From Cellulosimicrobium sp. CUA-896 (GTDB lineage: Bacteria; Actinomycetota; Actinomycetes; Actinomycetales; Cellulomonadaceae): a DNA stretch of 55,833 nucleotides. Shown here piece after piece: positions 37,621-48,900 of the stretch. The notes under the pieces are model-generated. The model did no database searches and was not told where the DNA came from. It saw only the letters and a program-made list of their open reading frames with translations. Each line of letters starts with the position of its first letter. The stretch's first letter is position 1. A program made the translations under genes and the position numbers. Where the stretch lies: positions 1 through 55,833 of the forward strand of contig NZ_MKKH01000018.1 of the NCBI RefSeq assembly GCF_001942335.1, written 5' to 3'.

Positions 37621-37754
37621 CGGCCGCACACCGCCTCGACCCCTTCTCCCGGCACGACCCCGACCCGCCGGCCACGCGGTCGTGGCCCGCCCGGAGAACC
37701 GGACGGGCCACGCCCGCATGCTCGGTCGAGACGCCCGACCTCAGGGGGTCGGCG

Positions 37755-39525
37755 TCAGGACGACGGCTCCCACGGGCCCCAGCGGTCGCCGGGCTCCTGG
37801 TTCCGGGTCCACCACTTCGCGGTGTACTCGGTGCCGTCGTGGACGACGACGTCGCCCTGGACGTAGACGCGCGACGGCTTCCACGCGCCGACGCCTCGGA
37901 GTCGACGCCCGCGATCTCCTCCCACGGGCCCCACGGGTCGGCGCCGGGCACCTGGCCCGTCGTCCACCACTGGGCCCGCCAGACGCGCCCGCGTACGTGA
38001 CCGTCGCGCCACCCTGGTACGTGGTGCCCTTCGACCACGCGGCCGGCTCGACGTACGTCGGCTGCGCCTGCGGGTTGAACTCGTCCGTGAGGACCGACTT
38101 CGCGGCGTTCGTCGCCGGGTCGTCCAGCAGGAGCACGTCGAGGCCCTGCTGGATGTCGTTCGAGATGATCGCGCCGTTGTACCAGTAGGCCGACCACGAC
38201 CCGCCGAGGATCAGCCGCTCGCTCGACAGCGGACCGCGGTCGAACCACGCGATCTCGACCGGGTTCGCCGAGTCCGTGAAGTCCCACACCGAGATGCCGC
38301 CCTGGTACCAGGCCTGGACCATGATGTCGCGGCCGGGCACGGGGATCAGCGAGCCGTTGTGCGCGACGCAGTTCTCCGTCGGCGCCTGCTCCCGGCTGAT
38401 CTTGTAGTAGCTGGCGAAGACGAGCTCGCCGTCGACGATGTCGTAGATCGCGTCGGCGCCCTTCTCCGGGCCGACCGTCGCGTTGCACGTGGGCGCGCCG
38501 CCGCCGCCGAGCTCGTCGGTGAAGACGACCTTCGTGCCGGCGTTGTTGAACGTCGCCGAGTGCCAGAACGCGAAGTTCTCCGTGTCGCGCACGACCTCGG
38601 TCACCACGGGGTGCGCGCGGTCGGTGATGTCCATGAGGATGCCGTCGCCCATGCACGCGCCCGCCGCGAGGTCCTTCGACGGGTAGGTCGTGATGTCGTG
38701 GCAGCCGGACGTCGTGCTCGAGCCGTTGCCCCCCGGGTTGCCGCCGTCCGGGAAGAGGACGGGCGTCGACACGACGGCCGACGACGCCGGGTCGTCGAGC
38801 GGGATCTGCACCACGCTGATGAGGTCGTGCGGCGGCTGGCAGTCGGGGAACGACCGGTTCGGGCTGTAGGAGGAGACGTAGACGAACAGGTCCTCGCCGT
38901 CCTTGCTCGGCGCGAGGGAGTGCGTGTGGGAGCCGCACTGCGTCTCGACCGACGCGACGTACTGCGGCGACGTCGGCTCGGAGATGTCGAAGACCTTGAT
39001 GCCCTCCCACGACTCCTTCACCGTGGCGCTCTGCGCGACGTTGTCGCAGGAGTCGGTGCTGCGGGAGGAGTCGGTGCTGAGGACGAGGAGGTTCCCGTGC
39101 ACGGAGATGTCGTTCTGCGAGCCGGGGCACACGACCTGCGCGACCTGCGCGGGGTTCGTGGGGTCCGAGACGTCGTAGACGGTGAAACCGCCGTAGTTGC
39201 CGGCGAACGCGTACCGCCCCTGGAACGCGAGGTCGGAGCTGTACTGGCCCTCCGGCGCGAAGGCGCCGTTCTTGGGGATGGTGGCGACCAGCTCGAGGTT
39301 GGGGCTGCTCGCGATCTCGCCGACCCCGAGGACGGGGTCCTCGACGGCGAGCGGCGCGAGGCGCTGCGCGGGCAGGTCGACGAGGTCCGCGACCGCCTCG
39401 GGGGAGCCGTCGGACGGTTCGGCGAGCGCCGGTGCCGCGACGGCGAGGGACGAGACCGCGAGTCCCGCGGCCAGTGCTGAGGCGACCAGGCCCCGGCTCC
39501 GTTGCCTGTGCGTCGATCGATGCAC
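37755..39525 (-). CDS. Secreted LVIVD-repeat protein with two CBM5/12 modules (frameshifted)
   Basis: About 590 residues after repair. A signal peptide (LVASALAAGLAVSSLAVAAPALA) precedes a propeller-like region of LVIVD-type repeats (GGFTVYDVSDPTNPAQVAQV, GIKVFDISEPTSPQYVASV, GGISVWDFTDSANPVEIAWF). Two aromatic-rich chitin/cellulose-binding domains follow: WSKGTTYQGGATVTYAG with WWTTGQVPGADPWGPWEE, and WKPSRVYVQGDVVVHDG with WWTRNQEPGDRWGPWEP. Single Gs are missing near 37989 and 37894; both CBMs are split otherwise. It probably binds chitin or other insoluble polysaccharide outside the cell. No catalytic domain is seen. Confidence 0.85.
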
Positions 39526-39634
39526 GGGGGAAACACCTCCTTGGTAGGGTGCCCGAATTCTGTCGGGAGATACCGCACCCGGCTACCCATATCGGGCATC
39601 TTTCGTGACCTTTTACACGGAGGGAACAGGCGGC

Positions 39635-40354
39635 GTGGAGAGTTTTCCTGGTGGTAATCCGCGGCGTGCTCGCCGCGACCGCGCACTGACCGGCGCCGTC
39701 GTCGTCGCCACGCTGCTCGGGGCCGTCGCGTGCACCGGTGACGACGAGGCGACCGCGACGCCGTCGAGCGTCGTCGTGCAGCCGGGGCAGCCGGGCGAGA
39801 CCGCGCGCACGACGGCGCCCGAGGACTTCGCCGGGCCGGCCGACCCGGGGGAGTGGAACCCGGCCGACGTCGCGTTCGTGACCGACATGATCGGGCACCA
39901 CCTGCAGGCGCTCGAGATGGCGGCGCTCGCGCCCGACCGTGCCGAGTCGCCCGACGTCGTCGCGCTCGCCGAGCGGATCGCCGCGGCGCAGGGACCGGAG
40001 ATCCACGCCCTCGCGGCGTGGCTCCAGGAGCGCGAGCTGCCGGTGCCCGCCGAGGCGGAGGCCCTCGACGGCACCGGGCCGCGCGTCCCCGACGCCGGGC
40101 ACGACCACGGCGCGGGCGGCATGGCGGGCATGCTCAGCGCGGACCAGATGGCGGCGCTCGAGGGCGCGACCGGCGCGGAGTTCGACCGGCTCTTCCTCGA
40201 GGGGATGATCCAGCACCACCAGGGCGCGCTCGACATGGCCGACGTCGTGCTCGTCGACGGGCAGGACACGTACGCGCTCGAGATCGCCGCCGACACCGCG
40301 GCGGGTCAGGGCGCGGAGATCGACCGGATGCGGGGTCTGCTCGACGCGCTGTGA
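39635..40354 (+). CDS. DUF305 lipoprotein
   Basis: A 239-residue lipoprotein (signal ending LLGAVACTGDD). Two DUF305 halves, each a four-helix ferritin-like unit with His/Met-rich signatures: FVTDMIGHHLQALEMAALA near 90 and FLEGMIQHHQGALDMADVVL near 195, with a HDHGAGGMAGM linker. These proteins are often linked to copper or other metals at the cell surface. GTG 39635 with GGAGGG ten bases upstream is favoured over GTG 39605, which has none. Divergent from the LVIVD gene. Confidence 0.88.
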   Translation: MESFPGGNPRRARRDRALTGAVVVATLLGAVACTGDDEATATPSSVVVQPGQPGETARTTAPEDFAGPADPGEWNPADVAFVTDMIGHHLQALEMAALAPDRAESPDVVALAERIAAAQGPEIHALAAWLQERELPVPAEAEALDGTGPRVPDAGHDHGAGGMAGMLSADQMAALEGATGAEFDRLFLEGMIQHHQGALDMADVVLVDGQDTYALEIAADTAAGQGAEIDRMRGLLDAL

Positions 40355-40390
40355 CCCCGGCGGGCCGGGGTGTGCTGCGGAGCGTCCGGC

Positions 40391-41247
40391 TCAGTCGTCG
40401 TAGGTCGGTGGGTCGGCGCGCACCTGGGCGGCGAGGGCCTCGAGGAGAGCGACCGCGTCGACGTCCTGCGCCGCGTCCAGCGGTCCGCTGACGCCGACGA
40501 GGAGCATCGCGTCCTCGACGCGTGTCGTCACCAGGGTCGTCCGCCGCGGGACCTCGATCTCGGGAAGGTCGCCGGGCAGGTCGGCGACGTGGACGTCGTC
40601 GATCTGGACGCCGCGGACGCCCGTGGCGGTCACCGGCCCGTCGTCCGGGAGGACCGGCACGCCGGCGAGCCAGGGTTCGTCCTCGCAGAGGTCGTCGACG
40701 CCCTCCAGCCTGACCATGGCGGCACCGTCGGTCGCCGCGCGATCCCTCGGAAGTCGTGGCACAGCGACTCGTAGGCGGCGTCGACCCGTTCAGGCTGCGG
40801 TGCCCGTTCCCCGACGAAGGGGTCCGGCGTCGGGTGCCGCGTCGTCTGCACGACGCTCGACAGGACGTCGACCTCCCCGACGCGCAGCCACCTGTCGGCG
40901 ACCGCGCCGTCGTCGTTGGCGACCGCCAGCTCGTGCTCGTACAGGAACGCGCTGTACTTGCCCAGCGGATCGACGAGGGGTATCGCGCGGATCGCGGACA
41001 GGTGCGAGCCCTTCGGCACCGGCGGGCGCTCGAGGTCCACGACGTCCTCGCCGGGGAAGGCGTCGGGCCCGATGCTCCAGCGCGCCGTCGGCCAGGTCCG
41101 CAGGTCCGTCCGCAGCTCCTCCTCGGCGCGCAGCCGGGAATGCTCCGCCTGCGCCCGCCCGACGAGGAGCGACACGGCGAGCACGCCCGAGAGGGCGAGG
41201 GCGACCAGGAGGATGCGGACGAGGGGTGTGACGAGGATCGATCTCAC
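40391..41247 (-). CDS. Membrane-anchored hypothetical protein, third gene of WXG/LXG-like unit (frameshifted)
   Basis: About 285 residues after repair. One N-terminal helix (LVRILLVALALSGVLAVSLLVG) anchors an extracellular domain with no family I recognise (ARWSIGPDAFPGEDVVDLE, KYSAFLYEHELAVANDDGAVADRWLRVGEV, VEDAMLLVGVSGPLDAAQDVD). One G is missing near 40734, joining CHDFRGIARATDGAAMVRLEG. The GTG at 41247 overlaps the TGA of the large LXG-like gene as GTGA, so the two are made together. A role as immunity, chaperone or surface partner of that protein is inference. Confidence 0.7.
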
Positions 41248-43527
41248 AGGGTGCTCTCCGGCTCGGAGGGATCGGCGGTGGCGGTGGGGTCGAGCTCGGG
41301 CGTGCCGGTGGGCTCCGCGAGTCCGGCGGCCTCCTTGAACGCGGACGTGAAGGCGGCACGGGAGGTGCCGTCGTCGAGGGCGAGGCGGGCGGCGACGAGT
41401 CGCTCGGCCTCCCCGGGGTCCACGCCGTCCTCGACGAGCGCGGCCAGCAGGAGGCTCCGTCCGCGGCTCGCCAGGACGACCTGCTCGGCGTGACCCTCCG
41501 CCGCCGCCTCGTCGACGGCCATCCGCACCTGGCCGTCGAGGCTCACGAGGTAGTCGCCGGCGACGGTGAGCACGGGAGCGGCGGCGGCCGACGCTCCCCG
41601 TGTCGGGGCGAGGAGCCCGAGCGCCGTCATGAGGGTCGACACCTGGGCCTCGTACCGCGCGTTCCCGTCCTCCGCGTGCTCGAGCGCCGCCCGGTGCATG
41701 CTGCCGGCGATGACGCCGCGTCGGACACCGCGTGGTCGTGGGCGTGCAGGAAGGCGTCGACGACGGAGATCGTCTCCGCCCGCCCGCGGACGTCCGAGCC
41801 CGGCGCGAGGACGGCGCGCGCCGACCGCTCGTAGTGCTCGAGCATCTCGCGCTGCCACCGTGCCGTCCCCGCCTCGTCGGCCATCGTGGCGGACAGCACG
41901 TCGCTGAGGCTCTGCGGTTCGAGGTACGGCAGGTGACGACCGGCGATGCCCGGGAAGGCGGCGTCGTGAGCGTCGGGCAGCGCCGTCCACGTCCCGACCG
42001 CAGGGAAGTCGTCCATGGAGTTGACGTTGCGGTCGAACGCGTCGACGTAGGGCACGTACGCGTCGGCGAGGCGGCGCTGCGCCGTCTCCGAGAGCTCGAA
42101 CGGGAGGAGGCCCCGCGCCGCGAGCAGACCGTCGTGCGCGAGCAGGCCGCCGGGGAGCTCGACCGTCGCCCGGGACAGGACGAGGGCAGAGGCTTGCTGG
42201 TGGTCGGCGTCGGCCTCGCCGTGGAGCACGGCCGACCGCAGCAGCGCCGTCACGCCGTCGCCGCCGTCCGCCCACCCGCCCGCGGGCTGCGTGCCGAACC
42301 ACAGCGCGGACCGCGCCGCGGCGAGGCTGTCGTCCCCGTCGCCGGAGAGGAAGCGCAGCGACTCCTCGGACGACGCGGCCATCCCTTCGAGGGCGGCGGC
42401 GGTCAGGTGTGCCGTGTCCCGCTCGAACGGGATCGGGGTCAGCGGGTCGGGGTAAGCCGCGAGGTCGCGGCGCACCGCCTCGATCCTCCGGACGGCGCCC
42501 GCGTGCACGCGGGGGTGCACGTGCGCGCCGGCGAGGAGCAGCGTCGCGGTGGACGACCACCCGACCGGGATGGTCCGCGTCCCGAGGTCGTCGACGACCC
42601 GTGCACCCAGCGCCTCCTGCTCCGCGGGCGTCAGGGTCGCCGTCCACGTACCGAAGCTCGACCGCACCGCCGCGGCGGCCTCCCCGGCGGGCGACGAGCG
42701 GTCCAGCACCGACCCGTCGACGTCGACCGCGACGCCGTCCTCGCCGAGCAGGACGTACAGGTCCGCCGGGCTCGTCTCGCGGTAGAAGGCCGCCCAGAAG
42801 GCGGGGTCGTCGCCGGCTCTGTCGAGCTGCCGGGCCAGCTCGGCGACCGCCGCCTCGCGCGCCGCGCCGCGCACGCCGCGGCCCACGACGGTGTCGACCA
42901 GCCGGGCGGCGGCCAGGCCCGCGGTCGACGACGGGAACGACGCGAGGTCGCCGCCCGCGCCGACCCAGGCCCGCACCGCGCCGGCGTCGTGCAGCGCCGT
43001 GACCTGACGCCGCCCGGCGCGTCGTCGCGCTTCGCGTCGCGAGCCCGGCGCCACTCGTCCTCCGCACGGCGGGCGTCGTCGCGCGCGGCGTCGGCGCGCT
43101 GACGGGCCACGCGCGCACGCTCGTCCGCCGCCGGGTCGCCGCCCCCCGGCGGGGCCCAGGCGGACCCGCTGCGCGCGGCCCACTCCTCCCGCGTCCAGCG
43201 CTCCACCTCGGCCAGCGCGGCCTCGCGCCGGACCACCGCCGCCGCCGCGTCGGCCTGCCGGACGGCGAGCCGGTCGGCGTACGTGCGCAGCGCGGGCGCG
43301 GCGACCCCGAGCAGGGCAGCGTGCGTGCCGGCTCGCGTCGCGAGGTCGTCGACGTGCCCGAGCGCGAGCGCCACGGCGGTGCTGCGCTGCCCGACCAGCG
43401 CGTCGCGCACGGGCGCCAGCCCGTCGCCCACGGCCGCGAGCGCGGCCTGGGCGCGCCCGAACGCCTCGGCCGCGGCGGACAGTGCCGTCGGGTCCCCGCT
43501 CAGAGGCCCGAGCTCGGGCTCGCTCAC
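41244..43527 (-). CDS. Large WXG/LXG-like secreted-effector candidate, DUF6571-like (frameshifted)
   Basis: About 761 residues after repair. Residues 1-110 form a helical bundle of the WXG100/LXG type (ALSAAAEAFGRAQAALAAVGDGLAPVR, then LRTYADRLAVRQADAAAAVVRREAAL). A coiled-coil Arg/Asp-rich stretch follows (residues about 130-170), then a long alpha-helical body (AELARQLDRAGDDPAFWAAFYRETSPADLYVLLG, VGTWTALPDAHDAAFPGIAGRHLPYLEPQSLSDVLS) of the sort I associate, from memory, with DUF6571. No known toxin motif is recognised. Single Gs are missing near 43013 and 41717. It lies 4 bp after the small WXG-like gene and is coupled to the anchored protein downstream. Confidence 0.72.
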
Positions 43528-43531
43528 GGCG

Positions 43532-43861
43532 TCACACCGCCCGGGACCGCAGCGGACCCGCGGCCGTGCCGGGGACGAGCAGCTCGGCGAGCCGGCCTGC
43601 GGTCGCGGACTCCGCGCCGTCGAGCACCGCGGCCGCGCCCCGCAGTGCGGCGGCGAGCGCGTCGAGGTCGGCGAGGAGCGCCCGGTGCGCGGGCGCCCAC
43701 GTGGCGTGCAGCCCCGCGACGGCCGCCCCGAGCGCCGCGTCGCCCGTCGCGCCCGACGGGTCGCCCTGCGGGCCGGCCACGCCGAGCAGCGATCCCGCGG
43801 CGCCCGCCGTGCGTGCCGCCGCGAGCGCGAGGGCCTCCGTGTCGACGTCGACGTGCGCCAC
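43532..43861 (-). CDS. Small WXG100-like protein
   Basis: A 109-residue protein, all helix, starting at GTG 43861: VAHVDVDTEALALAAARTAG, then LHATWAPAHRALLADLDALAAALRGAA. Size and helix-turn-helix hairpin match ESX/WXG100 substrates, though the central WxG is replaced by TWAP. TACGGT at 43917-43912 is a plausible -10 box and would exclude the in-frame ATG at 43948. First gene of the three-gene unit. No EccC or other type VII secretion gene is in the window, so any secretion machine is elsewhere. Confidence 0.65.
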   Translation of the reverse strand: MAHVDVDTEALALAAARTAGAAGSLLGVAGPQGDPSGATGDAALGAAVAGLHATWAPAHRALLADLDALAAALRGAAAVLDGAESATAGRLAELLVPGTAAGPLRSRAV

Positions 43862-43987
43862 CGCGCCCCCGATCCGGTCCGTCGCGGGCCGGGTGCCCGC
43901 GTCGCGCCGTGACCGTAGCAACGGGCGCGCGACCGTCGCCGGCGTCATCCACAGGCCCCGCCGGTGACGGTGCCCGTGCCCGCCGAG

Positions 43988-44034
43988 CACGACGTTGCTG
44001 CCGGTATCGGCGCGATATCGGCAGCAACGTCGTG
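43988..44034. repeat. 20-bp-arm hairpin (CACGACGTTGCTGCCGGTAT family)
   Basis: The arms 43988-44007 and 44015-44034 match at 19 of 20 positions around a 7-base loop. It lies between the asparaginase stop and the WXG-like operon promoter and may terminate asparaginase transcription. It has no U-tract. Confidence 0.9.
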
Positions 44035-44113
44035 GTCGGCGACCGGGGGACCCGGCGACCGGGGGACCGCGGGTTGGCGGCCCGCGGGTCAGCGCAGGAG
44101 CGGCGTCAGCGCG

Positions 44114-45732
44114 TCACCCGCAGCTCGTCGCGGGGTACGCCGCCGTGCTGATCGTCTGGATGCCCTGCCCGTCGACGTTCTTGTAGGCGGTGAGCTTCGC
44201 CTCGCCCGCGGCGAGCTCGGCGACCTTCGCCGGGATGGTGTGCTTCACCGTCTGCCCGGCCGGGATCTTGCTGAACTTGTAGCCGCCCGCGGGGCTGTCG
44301 ACGCGCACGTCGATCGGCACGGAGTCGGCGTTCGTGATCGCGACGGTCAGCTCGGCCTTCTTCGTCTTGCACGCCGGCGTCGCGGTGCCGGAGAACAGCA
44401 CCGCGGTGGCGCCGGGCGTCGCGCCCACCGTCTCGGCGGTCTCGGACTGGTCGAACGACGGCGTCCCGTACGTCGCGAACCAGCCGCGCGCGGTGTCGAT
44501 GTCCTCGGTGACGCGCGCGAGAGCAGGAGCAGCAGCCGCGCCTTGATCGCCGTGAGGTCGCCGCCCGCGATGACCCCGTTCCCCGCGCTGTACGACGAGC
44601 CCGAGCCGGTGCGCGTCGTCGAGACGAACCACACGCCCTCGCCGATCGCGGCCGACCGCGCCTGGCTCATCGCCCGGGAGATGCCGCCCGCGCCGGTGCC
44701 CGCGGTGACGATGCCCTCGACGCCCGCGTCCGCGAACGCGGTGACGGCCTCGCCGCCGGCCTCCTGGTAGGACACGAGGATCTCCGTGCGCGGCAGGTCC
44801 GCGGGCGCGACGTCGTCGAGGTCGAACGGCGTGAACCAGTCCTCGGTGTCGCACGTCGTGACGCGGGCGGGCGCGCGGCCCAGCGTGATGCTGTCGCCGT
44901 CGATCCAGCCGAGCACGCCGTACTCGCGCGACTGGAACGTGTCGGTCCGGTACGAGTTGGTCTTCGTGACCTCGCGCGCCGCCTGGATCTCGTCGTTGAG
45001 CATGAGCACGGTGCCGAAGCAGTACGTCTGCTGCGACGCCGCGACCTTGATCGCGTTGTAGAGGTTCGCGGGCGCGTCGGTGCCGAACACCAGGTCCTCC
45101 GCCGGGCTGTCGGCGGCGCCCCACGGACGCATCGAGCCCGTGGTCACGACCGGCTTGCGCGACTGGACGGTGAGGTCGAGCCAGTAGGCGAACTCCTCCT
45201 GCGTGTCCGTGCCCGTGGTCACGACGACGGCGTCCGCCGTCTCGAGCTGCTTCTCGACCTCCTGCGTCAGGGCGTGGAACTGCGCGATCGTGTAGCCCGA
45301 CGAGCCGGCGTTGCCGAACTGCACGGCCGACACGTCGGCGACGGCGTCGAGCTCGGGCCGCAGCGCGTCGAGCATGTCCTCCATGAGGTAGGAGCCGGAG
45401 CGGTAGCTCGTGAAGGTCTCGCGGCCGGAGGCCTTGCCCGAGATCGTCCCGCCGGTGCCGACGACGACGACCTTCGGCTTCGCGTCGGGCTCGTTCGCCG
45501 TCGCCGTCGCGGTCGCGTACCGGGACGAGGCGATGCCGAGCGGGTTCGTCGCCGTCGCCACGCCCGCGGCGAGGACGGGCGGCTGCGCGCCCGCGGCGCG
45601 CGCCGCGGCGGCGGTGGCGCGCGCGTCGGCGACGCCGTACGCGACGGTCGCGACGACGGCCGCGAGCGCGAGCACGACGGCGACGACGAGCGCGACGACG
45701 CGCCCGGAAAGGGTCAGGGTGAACGTTCTCAC
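44114..45732 (-). CDS. Secreted/anchored type II L-asparaginase with C-terminal extension (frameshifted)
   Basis: About 539 residues. An N-terminal hydrophobic segment (VVALVVAVVLALAAVVATVAYGV) precedes a type II asparaginase: KVVVVGTGGTISG with nucleophile Thr96 and VVTTGTDTQEEFAYWLDL with the second Thr-Asp pair (175-176). It deamidates asparagine outside the membrane. The enzyme domain ends near residue 410 and a further 130 residues form an Ig-like extension (ACKTKKAELTVAITNADSVP, GGYKFSKIPAGQTVKHTIPA) not found in ordinary asparaginases. One base is missing near 44521. Direct copies of CAGGCAAC lie in the promoter region near 45790-45811. Confidence 0.9.
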
Positions 45733-45972
45733 GGGGGGAGGCCTTCCGTCGGTGGAGCCTGGCCCGCCCGACGCTAGGGACCGCGTGTTGCCTGGTCGTT
45801 GCCTGGGCGTAAGAACTGAGCACCGGTCCGCGCGGCCGGCGTAGCCCCACCGCGTGTATCACCGCGCGCCCGGGCGCGTCTCTTCGGGGTGGACGGGCGT
45901 CCGCCGCCTCGAGAACGGTGGGCGGACGGACGCCGGTCCGCCACGGGGGCACGGCCTCGGGAAGGACCCGGC

Positions 45973-47361
<1,389 letters not shown>

Positions 47362-47408
47362 CCGCTCGGGCGCGCGGCGGACGTCTGCCGCGCCCCGCGG
47401 AGGCTCGT

Positions 47409-47463
47409 CGAGCACGAGGTTCGTGTCGTTCTCGGCGTGAGAACGGCACGAACCTCGTGCTCG
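47409..47463. repeat. 25-bp-arm hairpin between convergent genes
   Basis: Arms 47409-47433 and 47439-47463 pair at 24 of 25 positions with a 5-base loop (GGCGT). It lies between the decarboxylase stop and the ScyD/ScyE-like stop and is very likely a bidirectional transcription barrier. Confidence 0.92.
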
Positions 47464-47472
47464 GCACCCGGC

Positions 47473-48623
47473 TCAGCGGCCCCCGTGGCCCCAGCGCTTG
47501 CCGAGGTCGATCCGCACGAGGTGACCGTCGGGCGGCGCGTCCTCGCCGGGGAGGGCGTTCGTCGTCGCGAGCAGCCCGCGGCCGTCCCGCTCGACCGCGG
47601 CGGGCAGCGGCACCTCGACCACGGTCCGCGGACCACCGCGCTTCACCTCGGAGATCCGGCCGCCGAACAGCTCGGCGACGTAGACGTCCCCGCGGTCGGT
47701 GACGGCGAGGTCCGTCGCGCCGACGAAGCCCGTCGCGAGCTGGCGCGTCGTCCCGCGCCACGGGTCCACCGTGTACACGCGCCGCGCGCGCCGAGGCTCG
47801 CGTCCTCGGGGCCGCCCGGCAGCAGGGAGACGTAGAGCTGCCCGCGCGGGCCGGCCTCGACGTCCGTCGGGACGGGCTCGAACCAGTACGTCTGCCCGAC
47901 GACGCACGCCGGCCAGCCGACGCCGGCGGCCGCCTCCGCGGTGATCACCGCGGGCTGGGCGGGCAGCACCGCGACCGTGCGGGTCCTGCCGCGGTGGTCG
48001 ACCGACAGGACGGCGTTCGCCCCGGCGTCCGCGACGTACGTCGTGCCGCGCGACGTCGTGGTCGCGTAGGCGTGGGAGTCGACGACGCCCGTGTACAGCG
48101 CGGGGATCGGGCCGTCCGCGGGGACCTGCGCGACGCACGCCGGGTCGGTGTCGCGCAGCCCGTAGGTGACGCCGCCGTCGGGGTTGTTCGCCTGCTCGTA
48201 CGCGAGCGTGTCCACGAGCAGGCGCGGTGCGCCGCTCGCTGCGCCGCGCCGGTCGAGCCGCTGCGTCCAGACCCCCGAGGCGGTGATCGTCGGGCTGCCC
48301 GGCGGGTCCGAGACCGTCTCGGTGAAGGTGACCGTCCGGTGGCCGTCGGACGAGACCCCGCCGACCTCGGCCCCGCCCGAGTCGTAGAGGGTGGTCTGCG
48401 AGCCGTCGCGGCCGACGGCCGTGAGGAGCCCGGCGAAGCTCTGCGCGACGTACGTGGTGCCGTGCGGCCCGACGGCGAGGCTGAGCGGGCCGACGAGGCC
48501 GGTCGCGATGTCGGTGACCGTCGGGGGACGGGGGTCGTGCCGACCGCCGTGCGCGGTGGCGGGGGCGGCGGCCAGCAGCAGCGCCGTCGCCGCTGCGGCC
48601 AGGACGGTGGGAACTCGTCTCAT
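47473..48623 (-). CDS. ScyD/ScyE-type secreted beta-propeller (frameshifted)
   Basis: About 383 residues. A signal peptide (VLAAAATALLLAAAPATAHGG) precedes NHL/SGL-like blades (GLVGPLSLAVGPHGTTYVAQ, TTYVADAGANAVLSVDHRGR, GATDLAVTDRGDVYVAELFG). This is the type named ScyD/ScyE in many actinobacteria, of unproven function there; no scytonemin genes are nearby. One G is missing near 47783, joining SLGARGRVYTVDPWRG. ATG 48623 follows TGGAG. Confidence 0.85.
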
Positions 48624-48900
48624 GGGTGCTCCAGGATCCGGCAGCGCCCGGTCTCGGCGACGACTCCGGCTCGCACGAGTGCGCGCGAGGCGCGCGGGGA
48701 CCGGGCGGGAGGTGAGGGAGTCGTCGGGCCGGACGACGAGGCGCACGTCGCGGGGCGACGGTGCCGTGCGGTCGACGGGGAGCCGGCCGGACGCGTGCTG
48801 CGCGACCGCCGACCTGTGCGTCGGCCATGAGCACAGCAGGAACGAGTGTGCACCCGAGGGGCCCGGTCGCGCCACGATCGTCGCCCGGGGCGCCTGTCCG
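48624..48900. other. 277-bp gap, possible decayed LysM-like fragment
   Basis: I see no convincing gene. On the minus strand one frame reads RDVRLVVRPDDSLTSRP, faintly like the start of a LysM module (VVRPGDSLW), and a second frame ends RALVRAGVVAETGRCRILEH. A frameshifted relic or chance are both possible. It presumably also carries the ScyD/ScyE-like gene promoter. Confidence 0.25.

Noticed and set aside
37682..38188. Plus-strand frame over the CBM region
   Set aside because: It is antisense to the two CBM5/12 modules and has no recognisable domain.
45733..45972. Possible small gene between asparaginase and decarboxylase
   Set aside because: Frames there are short, without ribosome sites; the region reads as a divergent promoter area.
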